Positions 53,344 through 62,583 of a stretch of 64,000 bases of DNA are shown here, in pieces; the first letter of the stretch is position 1, and each line of letters begins with the position of its first letter. Below the pieces are notes generated by a model. The model saw only the letters and a program-made list of their open reading frames with translations, ran no database searches and was not told the origin of the DNA. Source of the stretch: Calothrix parasitica NIES-267 (GTDB taxonomy: Bacteria > Cyanobacteriota > Cyanobacteriia > Cyanobacteriales > Nostocaceae); contig NZ_AP018227.1 in NCBI RefSeq assembly GCF_002368095.1, positions 4,675,782 to 4,739,781 of the forward strand. Reading direction: 5' to 3'. Both the position numbers and the translations under genes were made by a program.

Positions 53344-54162
53344 TTACATATTTGGGTCAAGACGACGATACCGTGCTTGGACCACCATATATACTCCGTA
53401 AGACATCAAACCCAAGGCTACAAAAGTTAATAGCCAAGGTCCGTAAGGCTGTCCTGATAAAGTGTCCAACGCTTCACCAAGTCCGCCAACTTGACTTGCT
53501 CTAGCCATGTAGGCAGCTTCAATCACAAACCAACCAATTAAAAAGAATACAATACTTCTTGCTGCCAAGCCAAATCTACAAATAGCTATAAGCCACTCGC
53601 GTCCAGCACTACCTAATTCAGATAAATCCAACTTTCTGCGAAATTTTGCTGTAAAAGCTCTATATAAGTAGTAACATCCAAAAGCAATAACACCAGCACC
53701 AATCGTTCCTACCAACCATTGTCCAAAAGGTTGATTTAGCAAACGTTCAGTCCAATCTTGCTTCGCATTCCCATTACCACTACTTGAACTCCCCATAATA
53801 ATTTGTATTGCAGTCCAAGATAAACCAGCATAACCTAAACCATTGGCGACATAACTCAATCTTGTTGCAATAGCTTTAATATCACTACCCTTATTTTCCG
53901 GGTCATTAATTGCTTCAACAAAACGCCACATTGCATAGCTTATCAAACCAAAAGCAACCAAACCTAATAAGAATTGACCAAAAGGTTGCTGTACTAAAGT
54001 TTTCAAAGCTCCTTCCGTACCAGTTTTTTTCCCTCCCGGACCGAAAGCAGCTTGTACAGCAAGCAATCCAACAAGAAAATAAACCGCTCCTTTTGAAGCA
54101 TAACCAAATCTTGCCAATCGCTCAATCCATGCAGCAGGATGGTGAGATATCTGTTGTGTCAT
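53344..54162 (-). CDS. DUF1206 membrane protein
   Basis: 272 residues from MTQQISHHPAAWIERLARFG; an upstream start adds five residues. It has three repeats of a two-helix unit: GYASKGAVYFLVGLLAVQAA, YVANGLGYAGLSWTAIQIIM and FGLAARSIVFFLIGWFVIEA. Each is followed by a second helix (PFGQFLLGLVAFGLISYAMW and similar) with the recurring QPFGQW/QPYGPW turn. That gives about six membrane segments. The family is of unknown function. The triplication inside one chain is the striking feature. It is divergent from the epoxide-hydrolase-like gene. Confidence 0.87.
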   Translation of the reverse strand: MTQQISHHPAAWIERLARFGYASKGAVYFLVGLLAVQAAFGPGGKKTGTEGALKTLVQQPFGQFLLGLVAFGLISYAMWRFVEAINDPENKGSDIKAIATRLSYVANGLGYAGLSWTAIQIIMGSSSSGNGNAKQDWTERLLNQPFGQWLVGTIGAGVIAFGCYYLYRAFTAKFRRKLDLSELGSAGREWLIAICRFGLAARSIVFFLIGWFVIEAAYMARASQVGGLGEALDTLSGQPYGPWLLTFVALGLMSYGVYMVVQARYRRLDPNM

Positions 54163-54416
54163 AGTTTTGAAAAGCAATTACTATGTTTATCTAGCCATAC
54201 AAAACAAACACATACATCTATCTCCAGAACAATCCAAAATGTAGAGATTTAACAGTTATCAGTGAACAGTTAGAAGTTAGGAGTTAGGAGTTAGGAGTTA
54301 GGAGTATATTAATTATTAATTTCTCTCTCCCTATCTCCCCATCTCCCCCTCTTCCCCCTCTTCCCCTCTCCCCATTTCCTCGTAAAATAATCTAGTAGTC
54401 TCTCAGGGTCATCTAG

Positions 54417-55268
54417 ATGGAAACTTGGCAACACGATTACATTACAACTAATGGGGTAAATCTACATTATGTGACTCAAGGAAGCGGTCCTTTAATGTTG
54501 ATGCTACACGGTTTTCCGGAGTTTTGGTATTCGTGGAGATATCAAATTCCAGAATTTGCTTCGGATTTTAAAGTGGTTGCTCCAGATTTGCGGGGTTATA
54601 ACGATAGCGATAAACCTGCATCTCAATCGGCTTATGTAATGAATGAATTAGTCCGAGATGTAGAAGGTATCATTCGCGGATTGGGATACGAAAAGTGTGT
54701 TCTGGTTGCTCACGATTGGGGAGGGGGGATTGGTTGGAGTTTCGCTTATAACTATCCGCAAATGGTGGAGCGACTGATTATTATGAATTGTCCCCATCCT
54801 GCAAAGTTTTCCGAAGGTTTACGAACTCCTCAGCAATTATTACGCAGTTGGTATATGTTCTTTTTCCAGCTACCTGCAATTCCTGAATTATTCCTTCAAT
54901 CACAAGATTATCAGTTTATTGAAAATGCTTTTAAAGGTATGGCTATTAAGAAAAGTGCTTTCAGTAGAGAAGATATTAATGCTTATAAAGATGCTGCTGC
55001 TAAACGTGGTGCCTTAACAGCAATGATAAATTATTATCGAAATATTCTAGGTTCGCCAATGCTCAATCAAAATAGTAGCATTTTGGAAGTTCCAACTTTG
55101 ATGATTTGGGGAGAAGAAGATACCGCATTAGGAAAAGAATTAACCTATGGTACCGAAGCTTACGTTCGAGATTTTCAAATTAAATATATTCCCAACTGTA
55201 GCCATTGGGTACAGCAAGAACAGCCGGAATCAGTAAATCAGTATATGCGAGAATTTTTGATTACGTAA
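54417..55268 (+). CDS. Epoxide hydrolase-like alpha/beta hydrolase
   Basis: 283 residues. The HGxP oxyanion motif is HGFPEFWYSWRYQ, and the nucleophile lies in VLVAHDWGGGIGW, where an Asp (HDWGG) rather than Ser occupies the elbow. That marks epoxide hydrolases or haloalkane dehalogenases. The acid is in MIWGEEDTALGKE and the base His in NCSHWVQQEQP. LRGYNDSDKP is also typical. Two lid tyrosines would decide for epoxide hydrolase; YAYNYP-like candidates exist but I could not confirm them. Cytoplasmic. Confidence 0.85.
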   Translation: METWQHDYITTNGVNLHYVTQGSGPLMLMLHGFPEFWYSWRYQIPEFASDFKVVAPDLRGYNDSDKPASQSAYVMNELVRDVEGIIRGLGYEKCVLVAHDWGGGIGWSFAYNYPQMVERLIIMNCPHPAKFSEGLRTPQQLLRSWYMFFFQLPAIPELFLQSQDYQFIENAFKGMAIKKSAFSREDINAYKDAAAKRGALTAMINYYRNILGSPMLNQNSSILEVPTLMIWGEEDTALGKELTYGTEAYVRDFQIKYIPNCSHWVQQEQPESVNQYMREFLIT

Positions 55269-55444
55269 TTTTTAGGGAGTAGGGAACAGAGAATAAGAGT
55301 TCTCAGCACTCAATTAATTGATTAATTGATTAATTTATTAATTTATTTATTCATTTATTAATTTATTTTTTTGCAATTAACACATATTGATGATACATAT
55401 TATGATTTTTTCTGCTCTCAATTCCCTATTTCCCATTCCCTATT

Positions 55445-57127
55445 ATGAAGCCTCCCCTAAATTTCTTAACCGAACCATTTTTGCAATTCCCCACTGAAAC
55501 TTCTATAAGAGTTGTTTGGTTCACCGAATTCATGGGTGATGGACACGCTGTTTCATTCGGTCCAAACTTACTAGAAACTGTTTTTACTAGAAATATTAGA
55601 CCTTTTCACTTGAGGGAAGACAAACACTCGCGAGTCGGAAAACAAATTGCAGATGGAGAAGTTTATCAAGAACCTGTTTTCCGAGAAATTTGGCGACATG
55701 AAGCCCACTTAACTAATTTAATTCCAGGTAAAAGAATTTCTTATCGAGTAAACAGTATTGGAGAAGATGACCAATTAATTCGCGGTCGAGCTTATACTTT
55801 AGAACCTGCTCCAGCAGCAGGAAGACCGCTGAACATCTTATTGACTTCCGACCATCAAATCAAGCCGATGGTGGCAGCAAATTTACAAAAAGTAAAGGAA
55901 ACATATAAGCGAATTGACGCAGTTTTTTTTGCTGGTGATTTAGTGAATATACCAGACCGTGCTAGCGAATGGTTTGATGATAATCGTGGTAATGCTTTTT
56001 TCCCTTGTCTCCAAGGAAATGCTAAATATGTAATGAAATACGATGGTGTAGAAACCACTTATACAGGAGGACAAATTATTCAAACCGCTCCTATATTTCC
56101 CTGTATTGGCAATCATGAGGTTATGGGACGTTTTGATACTGATAAAAGTTTAAATGAAGAATTCAACGATACGATTCCCCGTCATATTGCGAATGATTTA
56201 TATGAAAAACAATCTTCAGAATCCCTAGTAAATAAATCTTTCAATACTGATACTTTTGAGAAAATATTTAGCTTACCGGAAACTAAAACAGGTAACAAAG
56301 GTTACTATGCGGTAACTTTTGGTGATATACGCTTAGTAGTTTTATATGTAACTAATATGTGGCGACACCATACCACAGAAAATTCTCGTAAAGGGAAGTA
56401 TGCTGAACCACAAAAAGAGTTAAACAATCCTAATAATTGGGGATACGGACAGCATATTTATGAACCGATTGCTAAAGGTAGCGCTCAATATGATTGGCTG
56501 GTTAGCGAACTTAGCAGTGGTGAATTTCATCAAGCGAAATACAAGGTAGTGATGTTTCATCATCCCCCTCACACATTAGGAGACAACATCGTACCTGCTT
56601 ATACAGATCCAGTTCAGTCAATAGAACGCGATACGAACAATAATATTACATCGGTTAAATATGAGTACCCCAAACGTAAGGATTATATTATCCGTGATTT
56701 GATACCTTTGTTAGAACAAGCAGGAGTGCAACTAGTATTTTACGGACATTCTCATTTATGGAATCGCTTTGTTAGTCCTAGTGGAATGCACTTTTTAGAA
56801 ACATCAAATGTGGGTAATTCCTACGGTGCAGCCTATGGAGAAAGAAAGCGAAAGAATGTACCAAATACCAACGATGACAACTACACAGAAATTGGTGACC
56901 CCTATGGCTTAGAGCCAGTAATACCCACAATTGACCCACTTTTAGACGAAAAAGGTCAGCCGTTACCTTATATTTCCAGTAACGAAATTACTGTTTTTAG
57001 TGTTTTTGAAACGGAAAAAGGTACAGTGAGCAGCTATCGTTTTGATACAAGAAAGCCAGATTCCGAAGCCATCAAATTTGATGAATTTCAATTGAAAAAA
57101 GGTTTATGGGAAGGGGATATTAGTTAG
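55445..57127 (+). CDS. Metallophosphoesterase (PhoD/purple acid phosphatase-like)
   Basis: 560 residues. An N-terminal fibronectin-like beta domain (about 5-125; EPFLQFPTETSIRVVWFTEF) precedes a calcineurin-type phosphoesterase domain with metal motifs TSDHQIKP, FFAGDLVNIP, CIGNHEVMG, MFHHPPHTLG and FYGHSHLWN. This order is that of purple acid phosphatases or PhoD-like enzymes, but the first motif D-x-H appears as SDHQ. No signal peptide is present, so a periplasmic site is not supported. Substrate unknown. A tandem GTTAGGA array starts four bases before its stop codon. Confidence 0.83.
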   Translation: MKPPLNFLTEPFLQFPTETSIRVVWFTEFMGDGHAVSFGPNLLETVFTRNIRPFHLREDKHSRVGKQIADGEVYQEPVFREIWRHEAHLTNLIPGKRISYRVNSIGEDDQLIRGRAYTLEPAPAAGRPLNILLTSDHQIKPMVAANLQKVKETYKRIDAVFFAGDLVNIPDRASEWFDDNRGNAFFPCLQGNAKYVMKYDGVETTYTGGQIIQTAPIFPCIGNHEVMGRFDTDKSLNEEFNDTIPRHIANDLYEKQSSESLVNKSFNTDTFEKIFSLPETKTGNKGYYAVTFGDIRLVVLYVTNMWRHHTTENSRKGKYAEPQKELNNPNNWGYGQHIYEPIAKGSAQYDWLVSELSSGEFHQAKYKVVMFHHPPHTLGDNIVPAYTDPVQSIERDTNNNITSVKYEYPKRKDYIIRDLIPLLEQAGVQLVFYGHSHLWNRFVSPSGMHFLETSNVGNSYGAAYGERKRKNVPNTNDDNYTEIGDPYGLEPVIPTIDPLLDEKGQPLPYISSNEITVFSVFETEKGTVSSYRFDTRKPDSEAIKFDEFQLKKGLWEGDIS

Positions 57128-57300
57128 GAGTTAGGAGTTAGGAGTTAGGAGTTAGGAGTTAGGAGTTAGGAGTTAGGAGTTAGGAGTTAGGAGTTAGGAG
57201 TAATGAGTAATGAGTAATGAGTTAATAATTATTTCTCCCTATCTCCCCCTCTCCCTGTCTCCCCCTCTCCCAACTACCAATTACCAATCCCCAATTCGCA
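57123..57300. repeat. Tandem heptamer array (GTTAGGA)n
   Basis: About eleven perfect GTTAGGA units (57123-57200), then TAATGAG units, then CCCCCTCTCCC and CCAATTACC types up to the sbcC stop. It overlaps the last codon of the phosphoesterase gene. This is the longest uniform short tandem repeat in the window. Confidence 0.9.
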
Positions 57301-57303
57301 AAT

Positions 57304-60300
57304 TTAAACCATCATCCGTATCTTAGAACCGTCTTGAGTTTTATTAACTTCAATACGTGCAGCAAAGGCTTCCTTTAAATGAGGCATGTGAGTTACGGTG
57401 AGGATGCAAGCAAAGTCTGGTGCTATAGCGTTGATTGCTGCAATTAATCTGTCGCATCCTTCGCTGTCTTGAGTACCGAACCCTTCGTCAACTACCAGTA
57501 ATTGCAAAGCTGCTCCGGCTCGCTGGGCTAATAATTTCGCTAATGCTAAACGAATTGCAAAGTTAATTCTAAATGCTTCTCCACCTGAATAGGTTTCATA
57601 AGCTCTCGTACCTCTAGCATCGGCGATTAAAATATCTAAGGTCTCTATTAGTTTGGCATTTTTCTTTTTGGCTTTACTGGTTTTACCGGCTCTTTGAGTG
57701 ACAAATTGTACGTGCAATTGATTGGCAGATAATCGAGAAAGCAGTTGATTTGTCTCGGCTTCTAGCTGTGGTAGGACGTTTTCAATCATCAATGCTTGAA
57801 TACCATTTTTACCAAACGCTTGGGCTAATTCCTGATAAACTCGCTGTTCTGAACGAACTTTTTGGAGTTGCTGCTGCTGTTCGGTAAGCTGAAGTTGCAG
57901 GTTTTCCAAATACTGAGACTGTTGCTGCAATCTTCCTAGATGACCGAGTTTATCGTCAAGTTGGCGGCGACGATTTGCCAGTTTCTGTTCTAATTCTTGG
58001 ATTTGAGCGGTGGGGTTGGTGGTTTGTTCTAATTGCGCGATGATATTGTTAATTTGTCCGGATAACTGCTGCTTTTCGCCTAACCTGGCTTTTAAAGCTT
58101 CTTCTAAAGCTGTAGCACGTTTTTTCATTTCTGGATGCTGTTGTTGAGCCGAAAGTAGCTGCTGGTAGTGCAAATGCCAAGATTGGGCTTTTCTCACATC
58201 TATACGAATTTGATTATGACGTTGGTTATCATAATCCATCTCAACAATCTTATTTTCTAACTCTTTGATTTCCCTAGCGATTTGAGAATCAATTTGTTCG
58301 TTCTTGACTTGATTGTCTAATCGACTCATCAATGCTTCAATTTCGGGTCTTTTCGCTGCTAAATGCGCTTGTCGCTTGCGTGCATCTTTTATTTGTCCTT
58401 GTTTGATTTCAGCCCATCGCCATTTTTCAACTTCGCTGCGAGCAAGAGCATGATTCTGCTCGTTGTAATCGAGCTTTTCTAAATAATCTTCCAAATCTTG
58501 CAATTCTTGCTGCTTTTGGGGCGCATAATCACTTAGATGCAATGTATTTTGTAATCTCTCTTTCTCATCAATAATTTGCTGTATCTGCTGGTCTACTTCA
58601 CCAGTTGCTTGTAATTGTGCTGCCAATTCTCCCTTTTGCTCGCGTAAAGCTTCATAAGGTGACAACTTACTGTTAACGCTGCGATATTCCTGCCTAAAAA
58701 GCTGAATTTCTCTCTCAGAAACAGCTAGCTGTTCGCGAAATACCCATAATTGCCCTTCTGTATCTTTATATTCAACTTTGGTTTTATCAGCTACTCTATT
58801 CCAATGGTGTTCGTCCAAGGCACGCTCGCATAAAGGGCAAACAGCATCGGGGTTTTGCAACATTTGCAATTTTTGGTCTAATTCCCCTAAAAGCCGCTCG
58901 TATTCGCGCTGCTGAGCGTGCAAGCGCTCCATAAAGTGCCTTTTTTCTAATCCTTTTTCTTGTAGTCTTTGCAGATAAACCTTATCTTTATCTAACTGTT
59001 CAATTTTCGTTTCTACCTCTAAAACTGCTTGTTGAAGTTGCGGTTGTCTGCGGGATTGATTTTGTAATTGTCTGTGAGTAGTCTCTAACTGTTCGACTCG
59101 CGCGACTATCCCCGCTTGAGTGCGATGCAGTTCGGTTTGCAATTGTTGACGCTGATGTAACAAAGGAGAAACCTGCATTTGCAAATTATCCAAATGCTTC
59201 AGACGCTGACGAGCGGCTTTTAATTTTTCTAGCGCTGCTTCCACATCACCCGTATTATTCAAAGTCCGCTGAATATCCTGCTCCTGCTGCTGTAGCGCTT
59301 CTAACTGAGCTTGAGATTGTTGCAACTGTCGCTCAATCCCTTGAATATGCTTGCTCAGATGCTGCTGTTTCTGCTGACGTAGTTGAGAAGCCTTTTGGTA
59401 TTCTGCAAACAAAACTCCCATCGATTCTTCTTGAGATTGCAGAGTTTGATAATCAGCGTATCCAGCTTTAATTTCAGCTTCTCGGTTCAACAATCCTTCC
59501 AAAGAGCCGAGCTGAGTTTTCAAACTCAATTGTTCGCTTTCAAGACGCTTGTTATCTTGAGTCAGATTATTATATTGCTGCCGCACAAAATGCAATTGTT
59601 CTTCCCAACCTTGTCGCTGATGTTGGATTACCTGCAAATTTTGCAGTTGAATATTATCAAAACCTTGTAATTTTTGCAGTTCGTTAAGTTCGGTTTCAAG
59701 CTCAGTTGTTTGTCGAGCAATAGTTTCCTGCTGCTGTAGTTGAGCTTTAACCGAACCCAAAGTACGGTCTAATTCTTCTCCCCTTGCTTTTAACTGACGG
59801 GATAATTCTTTGGCTTTATCTTCCAAATCATCATATTGATTTAGCTTTAACAACTCAGCTAAAATCTCCTTTCGCTCGCTCGGACGCTTGAGCATAAACT
59901 CATCAGCACGACCTTGACGTAGGTAAGCAGAATTTATGAAAGTCTCGTAATCAAGCTTAATATGATTAATGACTTCTTCTTGAGTTGCTCTCAAACCTTT
60001 ACTTGTCAGAGATTTAAACCCTTCAGCCGTTTCAATTTGAAACTCTAAAACGCTACTAGAACCTCGACGACGAGTCCGAATTACTCTATAGATTTCTCCA
60101 TTGGCTTCAAAAGTAAAATCGACTCGGACATCCTTGGCTCCAGTGTGAATAATATCATCTTCTGAAGCGGCCCTACTTTCACCCCAAACGACCCAAGTGA
60201 TGGCCTCCAAAAGCGAAGACTTGCCAGCACCGTTTGAACCACAAATACAAGCAGTGTGCAAACCGCTAAAATCCAAACTTGCATCTTGATAACTAAGAAA

Positions 60301-60330
60301 GTTTTTTAATGTTACTTGTAACGGAATCAT
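57304..60330 (-). CDS. sbcC: SbcC/Rad50-type ATPase
   Basis: About 1008 residues from MIPLQVTLKNFLSYQ; a start at 60339 adds three residues. N-terminal Walker A is CGSNGAGKSSLLEAI and the Q-loop region is LRQGRADEFMLKRPSERKEI. Two long coiled coils surround a zinc hook CPLC at about residue 495. The C-terminus has the signature TYSGGEAFRINFAIRLALA and Walker B LLVVDEGFGTQDSEG. With SbcD it forms a nuclease that opens hairpins and protein-blocked DNA ends. sbcD is not adjacent. This activity is notable next to so many palindromes. Confidence 0.95.
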   Translation of the reverse strand: MIPLQVTLKNFLSYQDASLDFSGLHTACICGSNGAGKSSLLEAITWVVWGESRAASEDDIIHTGAKDVRVDFTFEANGEIYRVIRTRRRGSSSVLEFQIETAEGFKSLTSKGLRATQEEVINHIKLDYETFINSAYLRQGRADEFMLKRPSERKEILAELLKLNQYDDLEDKAKELSRQLKARGEELDRTLGSVKAQLQQQETIARQTTELETELNELQKLQGFDNIQLQNLQVIQHQRQGWEEQLHFVRQQYNNLTQDNKRLESEQLSLKTQLGSLEGLLNREAEIKAGYADYQTLQSQEESMGVLFAEYQKASQLRQQKQQHLSKHIQGIERQLQQSQAQLEALQQQEQDIQRTLNNTGDVEAALEKLKAARQRLKHLDNLQMQVSPLLHQRQQLQTELHRTQAGIVARVEQLETTHRQLQNQSRRQPQLQQAVLEVETKIEQLDKDKVYLQRLQEKGLEKRHFMERLHAQQREYERLLGELDQKLQMLQNPDAVCPLCERALDEHHWNRVADKTKVEYKDTEGQLWVFREQLAVSEREIQLFRQEYRSVNSKLSPYEALREQKGELAAQLQATGEVDQQIQQIIDEKERLQNTLHLSDYAPQKQQELQDLEDYLEKLDYNEQNHALARSEVEKWRWAEIKQGQIKDARKRQAHLAAKRPEIEALMSRLDNQVKNEQIDSQIAREIKELENKIVEMDYDNQRHNQIRIDVRKAQSWHLHYQQLLSAQQQHPEMKKRATALEEALKARLGEKQQLSGQINNIIAQLEQTTNPTAQIQELEQKLANRRRQLDDKLGHLGRLQQQSQYLENLQLQLTEQQQQLQKVRSEQRVYQELAQAFGKNGIQALMIENVLPQLEAETNQLLSRLSANQLHVQFVTQRAGKTSKAKKKNAKLIETLDILIADARGTRAYETYSGGEAFRINFAIRLALAKLLAQRAGAALQLLVVDEGFGTQDSEGCDRLIAAINAIAPDFACILTVTHMPHLKEAFAARIEVNKTQDGSKIRMMV

Positions 60331-60339
60331 AAGGAACAT

Positions 60340-60700
60340 GCGGTACGCGGAAAACCCAGTCTTTTAAAATCTGGGAAGGAAGCGGTAGGAGTAGTTTTAG
60401 CTATCGTGGACTTCCCGAAAAAGCGTGGATGGTTAGTCAGATCGATGGTAAAGTTAGCTTTCTCCCGAAGGTAGACGCTGCGCTGACGACATGGTTAAAG
60501 GTCGGTACTTTCCCTTCATACACTGGCTTAACCCAATAAACCTGTTTAATCCTCCGGTTCTAGAGTAAGGGACTAACTACGCATCCCGAGGTCACGGTTT
60601 TTGAAAGCTTGCCTTTAACAAAAGTCTAGTCAACTATAATCTAAATTCTGAGGCTAGAAGCTCAGTTTCTTTAGACCTGGGTTGTTAACGTAGGCTATAT
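60340..60700. ncRNA. Unidentified GC-richer structured region, candidate RNA
   Basis: About 350 bp upstream of sbcC have higher GC than usual gaps and many pairing words: CCCAG/CTGGG (60355/60371), GGGAAG/CTTCCC (60373/60411), AGCGT/ACGCT (60422/60475), GTCAG/CTGAC (60436/60483), GGTTAA/TTAACC (60493/60528) and CTGAG/CTCAG near 60650. No protein frame of substance covers it. It matches neither tmRNA, RNase P RNA nor tRNA as I know them. It could be an RNA gene, a HEARO/omega-type RNA or a remnant of a mobile intron; the strand is unknown. Confidence 0.4.
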
Positions 60701-61066
60701 GAGCGCTGACTTTTTATTAATAGCAGTACATATGCTGTTTCTGTAGTCTAACTATGTAGAAATATTCTTTCTAGTCTTTAAATAGCTATTTTTACAAAAC
60801 TTAACATTTATGCAAGTTTTTGTTTCCTATTAAGCAAAATTTTATTTCTTTGTCACCAAAAAAGAATAATCAATGAACAGCGAACAGCGAACAGTAATCA
60901 GTGAAGAGTAATCGGGTAAAAGTAAAAAGGTGGAAATTGACAAATTGTATATTTTTGAAAAAACTTGAGGTAGAAATTTCCTTCTCCCCAAGCTTTTTTT
61001 CCAGGTTTTAGTCACAAAATATTTTATAAAGTGATTCCAATTAATTTATTGCTCGCTGTTAACTGC
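60701..61066. other. AT-rich spacer
   Basis: No gene seen. It contains ACAGCGAACAGCGAACAG-type repeats (about 60877-60905), and complementary TGCTCACTGCTCGCTG repeats run into the end of the next gene. A weak poly-T region lies at 60790-60830. Confidence 0.45.
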
Positions 61067-61864
61067 TCACTGCTCGCTGTCAACTGTCTTAGGAAATCTA
61101 ATTTGATTACCTTGGGGTGTGGAAATTATTTTGCCACCTAATGCTTCAATTTCGCGAATTGCTCTTTGACGAGTTTTTTTGTCCGCTCCGTGACTTAATA
61201 CCATTCCCCAAGCGGAGATTTGAGCATATTTACTATTGCGATTTGTTTTAAGAAATTCTGCGGTTTGTGCGGAAATAGTTGCTACTAGCTTACTTTCTTC
61301 ATCCGAATGTTTGCTAGCCCATTGAGAAGCATTTGTAAAAGATTCTCTTGCAGCTTGAGAATCTCCTAGAAATAGTAGCTCATCAACTGCTTTATAGCGC
61401 CATACATAGTAAGAATTTTTTGGTACCCAGGGATTGAGAGACTTTAAGCCTTGATTCATAATTTCTACAGACTTTTCTGGCATACCAGCGTACATAGAAC
61501 CACTAGTAGAAAGTGCCAAATAGGCATTTACAAACCGAGGATCGCGTTTTAAAATGACCTCGAAGTATTGCGGACTTAATCCATAACCAGTTTTAATGCG
61601 AATTTCATCATCTCCAAAATATTGTAAAAAATTTAGATATATCCAATTTGCAATTAAGTTATCATAGCCAAATGTAGGAATTTTTTTGAGGAATTTAAGA
61701 CGAACAACTTCGGCGCTGATTTCTCTTTGTAAGGCTTCTACTGTATTTGTTTGTTTGTCAGAGAGCAATTGTTGCATTCGCGAAAATTGTAACAAACTAA
61801 CTGCAAATAAGCATAAACAGGCTACACTTGACGAGGTAATGGCTTGACGAGATAGAGCTAACAT
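61067..61864 (-). CDS. TPR-like protein with N-terminal membrane anchor
   Basis: 265 residues. The start SRQAITSSSVACLCLFAVSL followed by a polar helix is a signal anchor. The rest is helical and TPR-like: FEVILKRDPRFVNAYLALST, MPEKSVEIMNQGLKSLNPWV and GDSQAARESFTNASQWASKH. A conserved FGYDNLIANWIYLNFLQYFG box marks a family widespread in cyanobacteria without a function known to me. The last six codons (TVDSEQ) and the TGA stop lie inside a heptamer-type repeat, so the original C-terminus was probably replaced. Confidence 0.7.
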   Translation of the reverse strand: MLALSRQAITSSSVACLCLFAVSLLQFSRMQQLLSDKQTNTVEALQREISAEVVRLKFLKKIPTFGYDNLIANWIYLNFLQYFGDDEIRIKTGYGLSPQYFEVILKRDPRFVNAYLALSTSGSMYAGMPEKSVEIMNQGLKSLNPWVPKNSYYVWRYKAVDELLFLGDSQAARESFTNASQWASKHSDEESKLVATISAQTAEFLKTNRNSKYAQISAWGMVLSHGADKKTRQRAIREIEALGGKIISTPQGNQIRFPKTVDSEQ

Positions 61865-62323
61865 TGTGAGGATGGCTTAAAGGTATTGTATTACTACCTC
61901 ATAGTTCCCTCATACTCGATAAAAGTAACAACCCTCAATTCAGGAAACTGCGTATGATTGTTTGATGTCTTGTCTGACTCAACTTGAAACACAGAGCGAT
62001 TTGAATTGTTACCTTAAAGGCTAATGGGGAGTTATAGTATCCTGCATAAAGCAACGATTAAAACTCATTTCCCCATTTTTTGACTCAAGCCGAGTCATTA
62101 GCCTGTAAAAAGCTATTATGGCTACTTTAGCCATGTATAGTTTTGCAGAAAATAGACAAATGCATTTTTGCGTTTTCCACTATATGTATCTTTCCCGGAT
62201 AACCTAAACCGCGAATAGAAACATCAATATGGGTGGTTTGCGCGCTTCTAAGTCTATTGAATGTAAGCACATCATGCTGCTGTCGTTTGACTATATTGGG
62301 ACAAGATTTGAAAATTTTTAATC
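61865..62323. other. Divergent upstream region with structured element
   Basis: 459 bp between the TPR-like gene and the zinc-ribbon gene. It holds the paired element described at 62018-62132. The remainder is AT-rich with no gene. Promoters for both flanking genes must be here. Confidence 0.5.
62018..62132 (+). ncRNA. Candidate structured RNA with three-way junction
   Basis: AGGCTAATG (62018-62026) pairs exactly with CATTAGCCT (62096-62104). Inside it, GGGGAGTT (62026-62033) can pair with AACTC (62062-62066) and CCCC (62071-62074), and GACTC (62082-62086) pairs with GAGTC (62092-62096). A further hairpin, GGCTA-CTT-TAGCC, follows at 62120-62132. AATGGGGA (62023-62030) can alternatively pair with TCCCCATT (62070-62077), which is followed by a T-run, a terminator-like shape. 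No Rfam family is recognised. Strand is not proven. Confidence 0.45.
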
Positions 62324-62572
62324 ATGGCAAGCAAGACAATTAACGTTAGAGAGTACACAGTCCGGGCACATAAGCGCGAAATACATACAAGGGTATTTTC
62401 GTTTGTATGTAAAGAGTGTAACAAGCCTACAGACCGCGAAACCTTTGGACCTCGACCGCTTTACTGTGAAAAATGTCGTCCACCTCAGCCGTCTTTCAGA
62501 AAAACAAACTCTAGGTCTAGTAAAGCTAAACCAAGAGCAATGAAATATAAAGGAGAGGCTGAAGTTAGTTGA
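62324..62572 (+). CDS. Small zinc-ribbon protein
   Basis: 82 residues. A beta N-terminus ([20 protein letters not shown]) is followed by a zinc ribbon C-x2-C...C-x2-[21 protein letters not shown] and YCEKCRPP. The tail is basic and low-complexity ([20 protein letters not shown]), suitable for nucleic acid binding. I take it as a conserved cyanobacterial protein of unknown function. Its TGA overlaps the possible TTG start of the next gene, with AGGAG 13 bases before that TTG, so the two genes are coupled. Confidence 0.72.
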   Translation: MASKTINVREYTVRAHKREIHTRVFSFVCKECNKPTDRETFGPRPLYCEKCRPPQPSFRKTNSRSSKAKPRAMKYKGEAEVS

Positions 62573-62583
62573 ATCAGAACGCT

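Noticed and set aside
60340-60700. tmRNA, RNase P RNA or group II intron end
   Set aside because: There is no tag-peptide frame, no RNase P core words and no typical domain V pattern. Left as an unidentified structured region.
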